DNA of 64,000 bases from Tenacibaculum larymnensis (GTDB lineage: Bacteria > Bacteroidota > Bacteroidia > Flavobacteriales > Flavobacteriaceae), in the NCBI RefSeq assembly GCF_028829235.1, contig NZ_JAIWJY010000014.1, forward strand, positions 1 through 64,000, written 5' to 3'. Under the pieces are notes generated by a model. The model saw nothing but the letters and a program-made list of their open reading frames with translations, was not told the DNA's origin and did no database searches. Below are positions 42,730 to 51,393 of this stretch, one piece after another; within the stretch, counting starts at the first letter, position 1; each line of letters starts with the position of its first letter. Both the position numbers and the translations under genes were made by a program.

Positions 42730-44328
42730 ATGAAAAAAGTATTTTTCATAACTGCTGTCTTTTACGTTACGTTTTCTTCTTTTGGTCAAAAGGATATGGA
42801 ATTGTTTCGTATTAATGATGCTCCAATAATGGTTTCGGAGTTTAGGCAGATGTATGAAAAGAATTTAATGATTGCCGAGGATAAAGAGGCTAATGATATC
42901 GAAAGTTATTTAGAATTATTTATTAATTATAAGCTAAAAGTAAAAGAAGCTTATAAGTTAAAACTAGATACAGTAAAATCTTACCAAAAAGAGCTAGAAA
43001 GCTACAAAAAGGAATTATTAGCACCTTATTTGTATGATGCTGAAGTATTAAATGAACTAGTAAAAGAAGCTTATTATCGTACTAAAAATGAAGTTAAAGC
43101 GAGTCATATTTTAGTAAGATATCCAAGTGAAGGGTTAGCTGTAGATACACTGTTTTTAAGAAATAAGATTGTAGGTTACAGAAATCGTATTTTACAAGGA
43201 GAAGGTTTTGAAAAAGTAGCAAGAGAGGTTTCAGAAGATCCATCAGCAAAAATTAATGGAGGAAATTTAGGTTATTTTAAAGCTTTTCAAATGGTATATC
43301 CTTTTGAGACGGCAGTATACAAAACAAAGGTAGGAGAAGTTTCAGAGCCTTTTAAAACAAAATTTGGATGGCATATTGTAAAAGTAACAGATATAAGAAA
43401 CTCTAAAGGAGAGTTTGAAGCAGCTCATATTTTAGTTAGACATTCATCTAAGGGCGAGTCAAAGATTCACTCATTATATAAACTACTGGAGTCTGGAAAA
43501 CTATTTGAAGAAGTAGCAAAGGAACATTCAGAAGATACTAATACAGCTAAGATAGGAGGTAAGTTACCAAGGTTTGGAACAGGAAAAATGGTTGATGAAT
43601 TTGAGAATAATGTAAGAAACTTAAAGGATTCTGGAGATTATAGTAAACCATTTAAAACAAAATATGGTTGGCATATAGCTAAACTCATAAAAAACTATCC
43701 AGTACCATCTTTTTCAGAAATGGAAAATGAGTTAATTAGAAAAGTAAAACAATCTAAAAGAATAAAGGTATCCGATCAGGCATTGTTCAGAAAACTAATG
43801 GATAAATACCAAGTTAAAGAATATCCTGAAGCATTGACAGTTTTTCAAAAAAATAAAAAAGAGGAGTTAAAGATAAAAGAGCTAAATTCAGTGTTACTTT
43901 CTGTTAATAAGAAAAAGTTTACTCAAAAAGATTTTTTAGAGTTTATAAAACTAAAAAATAAGACAATAACAGAAAGTTTTAGAGATTTTAAACGAAGAGC
44001 ATTATTAAGTTCTTTTAAAGAAAGTTTGTTTCAAACAAATTTAGAATATAGAAATACATTGTTAGAATATAAAGAAGGTTTACTACTATTTGACTTAATG
44101 CAAAAAAAAATATGGAATAAGGCATCAAAAGATACCTTAGGCTTAAAATCTTTTTATATTGCGAACAAAGTAAAATATGGCAAAGAACTTGATGATATAA
44201 GGGGGCAAGTAATAAGTGATTATCAAGACGAGCTAGAAAAAAAATGGATTAAAGAGCTACGAAAAAATAATATGGTTAGAGTAAGAAAAGGGGCATTAAG
44301 AAAATTAAAGAATACGTATAACCAATAG
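42730..44328 (+). CDS. periplasmic peptidyl-prolyl isomerase with two parvulin domains
   Basis: 532 residues. Signal peptide (cut after SSFGQ), N-terminal chaperone helices, then two parvulin domains, VKASHILVRYP ... FGWHIVKVTD (about residues 120-230) and FEAAHILVRHS ... YGWHIAKLIKN (about 235-330). A Lys-rich helical C-terminus follows. Such SurA/PpiD-like foldases guide outer membrane proteins in the periplasm. First of three consecutive PpiC-type genes. Confidence 0.9.
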   Translation: MKKVFFITAVFYVTFSSFGQKDMELFRINDAPIMVSEFRQMYEKNLMIAEDKEANDIESYLELFINYKLKVKEAYKLKLDTVKSYQKELESYKKELLAPYLYDAEVLNELVKEAYYRTKNEVKASHILVRYPSEGLAVDTLFLRNKIVGYRNRILQGEGFEKVAREVSEDPSAKINGGNLGYFKAFQMVYPFETAVYKTKVGEVSEPFKTKFGWHIVKVTDIRNSKGEFEAAHILVRHSSKGESKIHSLYKLLESGKLFEEVAKEHSEDTNTAKIGGKLPRFGTGKMVDEFENNVRNLKDSGDYSKPFKTKYGWHIAKLIKNYPVPSFSEMENELIRKVKQSKRIKVSDQALFRKLMDKYQVKEYPEALTVFQKNKKEELKIKELNSVLLSVNKKKFTQKDFLEFIKLKNKTITESFRDFKRRALLSSFKESLFQTNLEYRNTLLEYKEGLLLFDLMQKKIWNKASKDTLGLKSFYIANKVKYGKELDDIRGQVISDYQDELEKKWIKELRKNNMVRVRKGALRKLKNTYNQ

Positions 44329-44332
44329 TATA

Positions 44333-45190
44333 GTGAGAAAATATATTTTTTTAATTACATTATTAATAATAGTTTCATGTGATCTTGTAAGTTTAAAGAC
44401 AAAAAAGGTTACCAATGAAAGGCCAATAGCTACTGTTTATAATAAACATTTGTATAAGAAAGATATTGCAGGTTTATTACCCAAAAACCTTTCACCAAAA
44501 GATAGTTTAGTTATTGTGAAGGGGTTGATTAACTCATGGGCTAAACAAGAACTACTGTATATAAAAGCAGAGGAAAATATCTCAGAAGTAAACAGTGAAG
44601 AAATACAAAGTTTAGTTAACGATTATAAAAAGAGCTTATACATTAATGGGTATAAAGAGCGTTTAATAAAACAACAACTAGATACTGTTGTTACTGAGGA
44701 AGAAATAGCGTTGTACTACCAAGAAAATAAAGATAATTTTAAGGTAAGTGAAGAGCTTGTACAGTTTGAATATGTGCATTTTGGTAAAAACTACTTGGAT
44801 AAAAAAGAAACAATAAAACAGTTTAAATCAGAAAAAGAAGAAGATAAAGAAGATTTAGAACGACACTTATTAAATTTTAAATCATATCGCTTGCAAGATT
44901 CAACTTGGGTAACTTTTGACTATTTAAAGAAAAAAATTCCACCTTTTCGTAACGAAACGAAAGAAAACTTGTTAAAAATATCAAAATTCATACAAAAAGA
45001 AGATAGTTTAGGAGTATATTTGGTCGCTGTAAAAAATATGTTACCAAAAAATGCTACGGCTCCATTAAGCTATGTAAGCCCTAGAATAAAGCAAATTATT
45101 TTACATAAAAGAAAATTAGAATTAATACGAGATATTGAAAAAACGCTGATAAATGATGCAATTGAAAACAAGAACTTTAAAGAATATTAG
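44333..45190 (+). CDS. foldase-like lipoprotein, SurA/PrsA N-terminal type without a clear parvulin domain
   Basis: 285 residues starting with GTG at 44333, 4 nt after the previous stop. Lipobox LLIIVSCDLVS. The N-terminal part (IATVYNKHLYKKDIAGLL, INSWAKQELLYIKAEEN) resembles the SurA chaperone domain. The later part (EEEIALYYQENKDNFKVSEELVQFEYVHF) starts like a parvulin domain but lacks the closing GWH-like core, so the isomerase is probably lost. Its 3' end overlaps the next gene by 38 nt. Confidence 0.75.
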   Translation: MRKYIFLITLLIIVSCDLVSLKTKKVTNERPIATVYNKHLYKKDIAGLLPKNLSPKDSLVIVKGLINSWAKQELLYIKAEENISEVNSEEIQSLVNDYKKSLYINGYKERLIKQQLDTVVTEEEIALYYQENKDNFKVSEELVQFEYVHFGKNYLDKKETIKQFKSEKEEDKEDLERHLLNFKSYRLQDSTWVTFDYLKKKIPPFRNETKENLLKISKFIQKEDSLGVYLVAVKNMLPKNATAPLSYVSPRIKQIILHKRKLELIRDIEKTLINDAIENKNFKEY

Positions 45191-46529
45191 TATAGCATTT
45201 ACGTTGTTTTTAGCAAGCTTAACAACATTAAACGCACAAGGAACTAAAATAGATGGTGTTGCTGTTGTAGTAGGTAAAAACATTGTTTTAGATTCTGATA
45301 TAGATAAGTTTAAGCAAGAGGTAGAGTTAAGAAGTGAAGGAAAAGTAAAGATTTCTGACTGTGAAATGTTAGAAGAATTAATGCAGCAAAAGTTATTAGC
45401 TCACCATGCGGTTATTGATAGTGTTACAGTATCTCAATCAGAAATAGATAATAAGGTAGATAGAAGTGTTGCTTTTTTTACCCAAGAATACGGAAGTGAA
45501 GAAAAAGCGGTTGCAGCTTATGGGTTTAATGATGTTGAAGATTTTAAGAAAGAGTTAGGAAGAGTTCAAAAAGAAAACATACTCATACAAAAGGAGCAAC
45601 AAAAAATTACTGAAAATATTGATGTAACTCCTGAAGAAATTCGTATTTATTTCAAAGGATTAGAAGATAAAGGAGAGCTTCCTGAAATACCTGCAGAAGT
45701 TCAATTACAACAATTAGTAATTAAAGCAGAACCAACAGAAGAAGAGAAAGAGCGTGTAATTAACAAGCTAAAAGAGATTAAAAAAGAGATAGAAAATGGT
45801 GCAAGCTTTAAGTTAAAAGCAATTATTAATTCAGAAGATCCTGGAGTTGCTCAAAACGGAGGTAAATATGTAATAACAAAGGATAGCCCATTTATCAAAG
45901 AGTTTAAAGAAACTGCCTTCTCGTTAGATGTAAATCAAATTTCTGAGCCTATTAAATCTGCTTTTGGATACCATATACTTCAGTTACATAAAATAAAAGG
46001 TAATCAACGTGAAGTATCTCATATTTTAATGCAGCCTGAGGTTTCTGAAGAAAAATTAAATGAAACTAAAGAGCAAATAGAGAAGATAGTAGCTGATATT
46101 AAAGAAGGAAAAATAACTTTTGAAGAAGCTGTAAAGAAGTATTCTGAAGATGAAGAAACAAAAAATAGTGCGGGTATTATAATGAATCCTTATACACAAG
46201 AGCCTACTTTTGAGTTAACAAGAATGCCTCCAGATTTATTTGCAAGAATTAGTGAATTAAAACAAGGTGAATTATGTGATGTTTATTACGATGAAACTCG
46301 TGAAGGTGAAAAGATGTATAAAGTAATCTTATTAAAAGAGAAAACAGACACACATAAAGCTGATTTAGTAGAAGACTATGTAAGAATGCAACAGTTTGCT
46401 TTAGCTAAGAAAAAAGAGGAAGAAATTACAAAATGGACGAAAGAAAAAATCCAAGAAACTTACTTAAAATTAAGCAACGATTATAAGAAGTGTACTTTTA
46501 AGAAAGATTGGAAAAAAGAAAACAAATAA
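45153..46529 (+). CDS. surA: SurA-type periplasmic chaperone / peptidyl-prolyl isomerase
   Basis: 458 residues. Signal peptide ending LTTLNAQ; the start is the ATG at 45153 or the next codon at 45156. SurA N-terminal domain (IDGVAVVVGKNIVLDSDIDKF), then two parvulin domains (EVQLQQLVIKAEPTEE ... FGYHILQLHKIKG; REVSHILMQPEVSEE onward). SurA delivers outer membrane proteins to the BAM complex. It overlaps the preceding gene by 38 nt in another frame, an unusually long overlap. Confidence 0.9.
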   Translation: MMQLKTRTLKNISIAFTLFLASLTTLNAQGTKIDGVAVVVGKNIVLDSDIDKFKQEVELRSEGKVKISDCEMLEELMQQKLLAHHAVIDSVTVSQSEIDNKVDRSVAFFTQEYGSEEKAVAAYGFNDVEDFKKELGRVQKENILIQKEQQKITENIDVTPEEIRIYFKGLEDKGELPEIPAEVQLQQLVIKAEPTEEEKERVINKLKEIKKEIENGASFKLKAIINSEDPGVAQNGGKYVITKDSPFIKEFKETAFSLDVNQISEPIKSAFGYHILQLHKIKGNQREVSHILMQPEVSEEKLNETKEQIEKIVADIKEGKITFEEAVKKYSEDEETKNSAGIIMNPYTQEPTFELTRMPPDLFARISELKQGELCDVYYDETREGEKMYKVILLKEKTDTHKADLVEDYVRMQQFALAKKKEEEITKWTKEKIQETYLKLSNDYKKCTFKKDWKKENK

Positions 46530-46550
46530 GAAGTAATAAATTTAGTATAT

Positions 46551-46575
46551 TGTCATTCCCGCGAAAGCGGGAATT
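46551..46575. repeat. REP-like hairpin
   Basis: ATTCCCGC-GAAA-GCGGGAAT preceded by GTC, a 20-bp stem-loop with a GNRA-type loop. The same GTCATTCCCGCGAAAGCGGG core is widespread between genes in many genomes. It lies between surA and moxR; few T follow, so it is a weak terminator at best. Confidence 0.8.
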
Positions 46576-46629
46576 TCATTTTATAAAAGTTTGTAATTAA
46601 ATTTATTGAACAAAGAAAAACTTTGATTT

Positions 46630-47583
46630 ATGTCTGAGGTAACAGCAGTAAACACACTTGTAGAAAAATATAGTCAACTACAACAAGAAATAGGTAAGGT
46701 TATAATAGGACAGCAAGAAGCTGTAAATTATACATTATTGTCAATTTTTTGTGGTGGTCATTCATTGTTAATTGGAGTACCAGGATTAGCAAAAACCTTG
46801 TTAGTAAATACAATTTCTAGCGCATTAGGACTAAACTTTAATAGAATTCAGTTTACTCCAGATTTAATGCCATCAGATATTTTAGGAAGTGAGATACTTG
46901 ATGAAACACGTCATTTTAAATTTATAAAAGGACCAATTTTTTCAAATATTATTTTAGCAGATGAAATTAACCGTACACCACCTAAAACGCAAGCAGCATT
47001 GTTAGAAGCAATGCAAGAAAAATCGGTAACTATTGCAGGGCATCATTATAAGTTAGAATTGCCATTTTTTGTACTAGCTACGCAAAACCCAATTGAGCAA
47101 GAAGGAACATATCCATTACCAGAAGCACAATTAGACCGTTTTATGTTTTCAATTAACTTGGAATATCCAAGTTTTGAAGAAGAAGTACAAGTCGTAAAAA
47201 ATACTACCTCAATAGCTGAACAAAAAGTGAATGCAATTTTTTCTTCAGATGAGATTATTGAAGTCCAAAAGTTAATCCGTAAAATACCTGTGGCAGATAA
47301 TGTAGTTGAATATGCAGTTAGATTGGTAGGTAAAACACGTCCTAATTCAGATAAAGCAACAGAATTAATCAAAAAATATATTGATTGGGGAGCAGGTCCT
47401 AGAGCTTCTCAAAATTTAATTTTAGCAGCTAAAGCACATGCAGCAGTACACGGAAAATACTCACCTGATATTGAAGATGTACAAGCAGTAGCTATTCCTA
47501 TTTTATCACACAGAATTGTAAAGAACTACAAAGCAGAAGCCGAAGGTATTACTATAAAAGAAATTATAAATTCATTATTTTAA
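46630..47583 (+). CDS. MoxR family AAA ATPase
   Basis: 317 residues. Walker A GVPGLAKT, Walker B ILADEINRTPPKTQAALLEAMQE, sensor and lid parts ATQNPIEQEGTYPLPEAQLDRF. MoxR proteins act as chaperones, often with VWA-domain and DUF58 genes (BatA to E), which are not adjacent here. It stands alone except for the next small lipoprotein gene, which starts 1 nt after its stop. Confidence 0.93.
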   Translation: MSEVTAVNTLVEKYSQLQQEIGKVIIGQQEAVNYTLLSIFCGGHSLLIGVPGLAKTLLVNTISSALGLNFNRIQFTPDLMPSDILGSEILDETRHFKFIKGPIFSNIILADEINRTPPKTQAALLEAMQEKSVTIAGHHYKLELPFFVLATQNPIEQEGTYPLPEAQLDRFMFSINLEYPSFEEEVQVVKNTTSIAEQKVNAIFSSDEIIEVQKLIRKIPVADNVVEYAVRLVGKTRPNSDKATELIKKYIDWGAGPRASQNLILAAKAHAAVHGKYSPDIEDVQAVAIPILSHRIVKNYKAEAEGITIKEIINSLF

Positions 47584-47584
47584 G

Positions 47585-48031
47585 ATGAAGAAGTTATTAA
47601 CTGTCATTTTTTTATTGGCACTATTTGTTGCGTGTAAACAAGAAGCAACTCAAACTGTCTCAGAAGAAACAGAAAAGCAAGAAATCTTATCAGTAATGAA
47701 AGCACAAGAAGAAGCTTGGTCTAATCACGATTTAGAAGGCTTTATGCAAGGATATTGGAAAAGTGATTCATTAAAGTTTTATGGACGTAACGGAATAACT
47801 TTTGGTTGGCAAAAAACCTTAGATAATTATAAAAAAGGGTATCCAACAAAAGAGTACTCTGGAACATTAACGTTTAAGGTTAATGATATTTCTAAAATTA
47901 CCAATGGGGCTTATTCTGTAATGGGAGAATATCATTTAAAAAGAACCGTAGGAGACGCTAACGGCGTTTTTATGGTTATCTTTAAGAAGATACAAGGCGA
48001 ATGGAAAATCATCGCGGATACCTCTTGTTAA
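47585..48031 (+). CDS. NTF2/SnoaL-like (DUF4440) lipoprotein
   Basis: 148 residues. Lipobox ALFVACKQE. The NTF2 cone fold is indicated by VMKAQEEAWSNHDLEGFMQGYWKSDSLKFYG, YSVMGEYHLKRTVG and GVFMVIFKKIQGEWKIIADTS. Function unknown; the family includes ketosteroid isomerases and binding proteins. It starts 1 nt after the moxR stop. Its own stop falls exactly where a TPM-domain gene remnant begins in another frame, suggesting a deletion or recombination junction. Confidence 0.82.
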   Translation: MKKLLTVIFLLALFVACKQEATQTVSEETEKQEILSVMKAQEEAWSNHDLEGFMQGYWKSDSLKFYGRNGITFGWQKTLDNYKKGYPTKEYSGTLTFKVNDISKITNGAYSVMGEYHLKRTVGDANGVFMVIFKKIQGEWKIIADTSC

Positions 48032-48194
48032 ATTAAGAGAAATACGAATATCTACGGGGTTAAGAACAGAAAAAACACTTACAGATGAAATCTGTAAAAA
48101 AGTAATTGATAGTATAATAATCTCAGAGTTTAAGAATGAGAATTACTACGAAGGAGTTGAGAAAGGAATTCGTAGTTTAATTAAGCAGTGGTAA
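48021..48194 (+). pseudogene. 3' remnant of a TPM-domain (YgcG-type) protein gene
   Basis: An open frame without any Met reads PLVKLREIRISTG, LTDEICKKVIDSIII and FKNENYYEGVEKGIRSLIKQW before its stop at 48192-48194. These match the second half of TPM domains (I-R-I-x-T-G, L-T-D-x-I-C, Y-Y-x-G). The first half, signal peptide and start codon are missing; the frame begins inside the end of the NTF2-like gene, so the fragment is not expressed on its own. Confidence 0.65.
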
Positions 48195-48205
48195 AAATAT
48201 ATCTT

Positions 48206-48251
48206 AAACAAAAAAGAGAAATTTCAATTAAGAAATTTCTCTTTTTTGTTT
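48206..48251. terminator. Long bidirectional terminator
   Basis: 20-bp perfect stem from AAACAAAAAAGAGAAATTTC (48206-48225) and its complement (48232-48251) around AATTAA, between converging genes. Confidence 0.92.
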
Positions 48252-48268
48252 TATAAAGTCTTAAAGAA

Positions 48269-49156
48269 CTAAGAAAACATCTTCGCTACTTTCTCAGCTT
48301 TTCTACTTTCTGAATAATCATAAAAACCTTCACCAGATTTTACTCCTAATTTTCCTGCTGCAACCATGTTTACTAATAACGGACATGGAGCATACTTAGG
48401 GTTTTTAAATCCGTCATACATTACGTTTAAGATAGATAAACATACATCTAATCCAATAAAATCAGCTAATTGTAATGGTCCCATTGGGTGTGCCATTCCT
48501 AATTTCATTACAGTATCAATTTCAGCAACACCAGCAACACCGTTGTATAAAGTTTCAATACTTTCGTTAATCATTGGCATTAAAATACGGTTGGCAACAA
48601 AACCTGGGTAATCATTTACTTCAACAGGAACTTTATTAATTTTCTTAGTTAAATCAACTGTAAAGTCCATTACTTCATCAGAAGTGTTGTATCCTCTAAT
48701 AATTTCAACCAACTTCATAATTGGCACAGGATTCATAAAGTGCATTCCAATCACTTTTTCAGGTCTATTGGTAGCTGCTGCAATTTGAGTAATAGAGATT
48801 GAAGAAGTGTTGGTAGCTAAAATAGTATCTTCAGCACAAGCCTCATCTAAATCTTTAAAAATCTTAAGTTTTAAATCTACATTTTCAGTAGCTGCCTCAA
48901 CAACTAAACTAGTGTTTTGAACACCTTCTTTAATAGAAGTATGTGTAGTAATGTTATTTAAAGTATTATTTTTATCGTCTTCAGTAATTTTTTCTTTCGC
49001 TACCATTCTGTCTAAGTTTTTAGTAATGGTTGCTAGTCCTCTATCTAAGGCAGCTTGCGAAATGTCGATAAGTTGAACATTGTATCCAAATTGAGCAAAA
49101 GTATGCGCAATTCCATTTCCCATTGTTCCTGCTCCAATTACGGCGATATTTTTCAT
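48269..49156 (-). CDS. 3-hydroxybutyryl/3-hydroxyacyl-CoA dehydrogenase
   Basis: 295 residues. NAD-binding GAGTMGNG at residues 7-14, VVEAATEN, ILATNTSSISITQIA and HFMNPVPIMKLVEII around the catalytic His, then GFVANRILMPMINE and the C-terminal DTVMKLGMAHPMGPLQLADFIGLD. The single-domain length is that of FadB2/Hbd-type enzymes, which interconvert 3-hydroxyacyl-CoA and acetoacyl-CoA in fatty acid or amino acid breakdown. No other beta-oxidation gene is near. Confidence 0.94.
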   Translation of the reverse strand: MKNIAVIGAGTMGNGIAHTFAQFGYNVQLIDISQAALDRGLATITKNLDRMVAKEKITEDDKNNTLNNITTHTSIKEGVQNTSLVVEAATENVDLKLKIFKDLDEACAEDTILATNTSSISITQIAAATNRPEKVIGMHFMNPVPIMKLVEIIRGYNTSDEVMDFTVDLTKKINKVPVEVNDYPGFVANRILMPMINESIETLYNGVAGVAEIDTVMKLGMAHPMGPLQLADFIGLDVCLSILNVMYDGFKNPKYAPCPLLVNMVAAGKLGVKSGEGFYDYSESRKAEKVAKMFS

Positions 49157-49180
49157 GTTGTTGTGTTTTGATATTTATAT

Positions 49181-49283
49181 GGGCGTTCCCCTGCGGGTCG
49201 GGCTTTCCGCTACAATCTTTTTTGTTGTATTCTTCGATTCACTCAGAATAACAAAAAGGATTTTCACTGCAATCCCTAACGCG
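49181..49283. repeat. Composite intergenic repeat with GGGCGTT / AACGC ends
   Basis: About 103 bp. Starts GGGCGTTCCCCTGCGGGTCG, continues with GGGCTTTCCGCTACAATC, holds TTCGATTCACTCAGAATAAC in the middle, and ends TCCCTAACGCGG. The ends are imperfect inverted repeats. AATCCTTTTTGTT and AACAAAAAAGATT inside (minus strand) pair to a stem around the TTCTGAGTGAATCGAAGAAT core. From general knowledge this type of element recurs between genes in flavobacterial genomes. Its GC content exceeds that of the flanks. It lies after the Gfo/Idh gene and may act as its 3' end. Confidence 0.7.
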
Positions 49284-49305
49284 GTTATTACTTATTTACT
49301 TTATT

Positions 49306-50265
49306 CTAAAAACAATCTATAATCTGATGTGCTACACGTAAAGCTTCAGTACCTTGACGTAACGAAACAATAGGAGTAGTGTTATTCTTAATAGCATCTG
49401 CAAACGACTCTAATTCATCTAAAATAGCATTGTTGGCAACTACTTCAGGATTATCGTAATAAATTTGCTTTTTAACTCCCTCAGCATTCTGCAAAATCAT
49501 AGCAAACTCATCAGGTTTTTCTGGTACATCTTTCATTCTAACAACTTCCGATTGCTTTTCTAAAAAGTTTACAGAGATATAAGCATCTCTTTGGAAAAAA
49601 CGACTTTTACGCATGTTTTTCATTGAAATTCTACTTGCTGTTAGGTTTGCAACACAACCGTTTTCAAATTCAATACGTGCATTGGCAATATCAGGAGTTT
49701 CTGAAATAACTGATACTCCACTTGCATGCACATTCTTTACTTTTGAATTTACCACAGATAAAATAATGTCAATATCATGAATCATTAAATCTAACACAAC
49801 AGGAACATCTGTTCCTCGAGGGTTAAATTCAGCCAAACGATGTGTTTCAATAAACATTGGTGTGTCAATCAAGTCTTTAACAGCCATAAAAGCAGGGTTA
49901 AAACGCTCTACATGTCCAACTTGACCACGAACATGATGTTGACTAGCTAAAGTTCTTATTGCTTCAGCTTCTAACACTGTATTCGTAATAGGCTTTTCAA
50001 TAAAAATATGTTTTCCTTTTTCTATAGCTTGTTTAGCACAATCAAAGTGAGAAAGAGTAGGAGTAACAATATCAACTACTTCAACAGCATCAATTAATGC
50101 TTCTACTGAATCGAATAATTTATAGCCAAACTCATCAGCTACTTTTTGTGCATTTTCTGTAAAAGGGTCATAAAACCCTACTAATTCATATTTATCTGAT
50201 TGTTGTAACAAACGCAAATGGATTTTTCCTAAGTGACCTGCGCCTAAAACTCCAGCTTTTAACAT
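49306..50265 (-). CDS. Gfo/Idh/MocA family oxidoreductase
   Basis: 319 residues. Rossmann start GAGHLGKIHLRLL, the family motif EKPITN (FIEKPITN), and GHVERFNPAFMAV and DLMIHDIDIILS as the substrate half. Members oxidise or reduce sugars and related compounds with NAD(P). The substrate is unknown and there is no operon to help. Normal length. Confidence 0.92.
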   Translation of the reverse strand: MLKAGVLGAGHLGKIHLRLLQQSDKYELVGFYDPFTENAQKVADEFGYKLFDSVEALIDAVEVVDIVTPTLSHFDCAKQAIEKGKHIFIEKPITNTVLEAEAIRTLASQHHVRGQVGHVERFNPAFMAVKDLIDTPMFIETHRLAEFNPRGTDVPVVLDLMIHDIDIILSVVNSKVKNVHASGVSVISETPDIANARIEFENGCVANLTASRISMKNMRKSRFFQRDAYISVNFLEKQSEVVRMKDVPEKPDEFAMILQNAEGVKKQIYYDNPEVVANNAILDELESFADAIKNNTTPIVSLRQGTEALRVAHQIIDCF

Positions 50266-50407
50266 AAGTGAAAGATTATTAGTTATTTGATTGGTTTGTT
50301 GAAAAAGAAATGATTTCTACAAAAAATCAACGCAAACAAAGATACACTTTTATACAGATTTATTACTACTTTTATCCTCCCGAAATTTTATAATTAGTAA
50401 GCCCTAT

Positions 50408-50467
50408 AATGGGTGTTTTAAATAAGAAATTATAAATTTTATAGTAATTTAGCTAGTAAAACCCATT
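50408..50467. repeat. Nested inverted repeats upstream of pcm
   Basis: AATGGGTGTTTTA (50408-50420) faces TAAAACCCATT (50457-50467) with one bulged G. An inner AAATTATAAA / TTTATAGTAATTT pair sits between them. The whole 60 bp could fold as a single long hairpin in the pcm leader or act as an operator. Confidence 0.5.
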
Positions 50468-50484
50468 GGTAGATTAATGTAAGA

Positions 50485-51126
50485 ATGAAGGATACAACCA
50501 AACATCAAGGACTTAGAAATCAATTAGCAAACGTTTTAGAAGCAAAAGGAATTAATGATGAAAAAGTGTTAAAGGCTATTAGAAAAATTCCAAGACATTT
50601 GTTTATGGATAGTAGTTTTGAAGCGCATGCCTATCAAGATAAAGCATTTCCTATTGCTGCTGAACAAACAATTTCTCAGCCTTATACTGTGGCATTTCAA
50701 TCACAAGTATTAGAAATAAAACCAGGCGATAAAGTATTAGAGATTGGAACAGGATCTGGTTATCAAACAGCAGTATTGTTAGAGTTGGATGCAGAGGTGT
50801 ATTCAATAGAACGACAACATGAGCTGTTTAAAAAAACTTCGATGTTTTTACCAAAGTTAGGTTATAAACCTAAACGATTTATTTTTGGTGATGGTTATAA
50901 AGGGCTGCCAGAAGAAGCTCCTTTTGATAAAATTATTGTTACCGCTGGAGCACCATATGTTCCTAAAGCATTATTAGGACAGATTAAAGTAGGAGGTAGG
51001 TTGTTGATTCCTGTGGGAGACAAAGAGCAAGTAATGACATTGTTTATTAGAAAGTCACCAAAAGAATTTGAAAAGCACGAACTAGGTGGTTTCAGGTTTG
51101 TACCTATGCTAAAAAAGAAAAATTAA
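50485..51126 (+). CDS. pcm: protein-L-isoaspartate O-methyltransferase
   Basis: 213 residues. RHLFMDSSFEAHAYQDKAFPIAAEQTIS, the motif I VLEIGTGSGYQTAVL, and FDKIIVTAGAPYVPKALLGQIKVGGRLLIPVG are diagnostic. The enzyme methylates damaged Asp residues so they can be repaired. In other bacteria it often lies by surE; here it is followed by two tiny genes. A structured inverted repeat lies just before the start. Confidence 0.94.
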   Translation: MKDTTKHQGLRNQLANVLEAKGINDEKVLKAIRKIPRHLFMDSSFEAHAYQDKAFPIAAEQTISQPYTVAFQSQVLEIKPGDKVLEIGTGSGYQTAVLLELDAEVYSIERQHELFKKTSMFLPKLGYKPKRFIFGDGYKGLPEEAPFDKIIVTAGAPYVPKALLGQIKVGGRLLIPVGDKEQVMTLFIRKSPKEFEKHELGGFRFVPMLKKKN

Positions 51127-51147
51127 TCATTAAAACTAAATTATATT

Positions 51148-51267
51148 ATGAAGAAAGAGAATAAAACAAAATATTACGCTATTACGTGTGCGGGAATCAT
51201 GTTATTATTAGTAATGGTGTTTGCCTTTGAAAAAGGTGCATTATTAGGAGAAATTATAGCAAAGTAA
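51148..51267 (+). CDS. small single-pass membrane protein
   Basis: 39 residues: a basic start (MKKENKTKYYA), one membrane helix (about residues 12-28, ITCAGIMLLLVMVFAF) and a short tail EKGALLGEIIAK. It begins 21 nt after pcm on the same strand and is followed by its own terminator, both good signs for a real gene. Function unknown. Confidence 0.6.
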   Translation: MKKENKTKYYAITCAGIMLLLVMVFAFEKGALLGEIIAK

Positions 51268-51290
51268 AAATCAATATAAAATACATTAAG

Positions 51291-51319
51291 TCCTTTTCTA
51301 TTTAGAAAAGGATTTTTTT
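51291..51319 (+). terminator. Terminator of the pcm-small protein unit
   Basis: TCCTTTTCTA / TAGAAAAGGA around TT, then TTTTTTT. Confidence 0.9.
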
Positions 51320-51342
51320 ATGCTATAATAGTTAAAAATAAA

Positions 51343-51366
51343 AAATCCGCCTAAAAAAGCGGATTT
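51343..51366 (-). terminator. Terminator of the operon 54.3-51.4 kb
   Basis: AAATCCGC / GCGGATTT with an 8-nt loop; TTTTTTA follows on the minus strand. Confidence 0.85.
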
Positions 51367-51393
51367 ATTGAATTTGAATAAAGAAACATCAAC

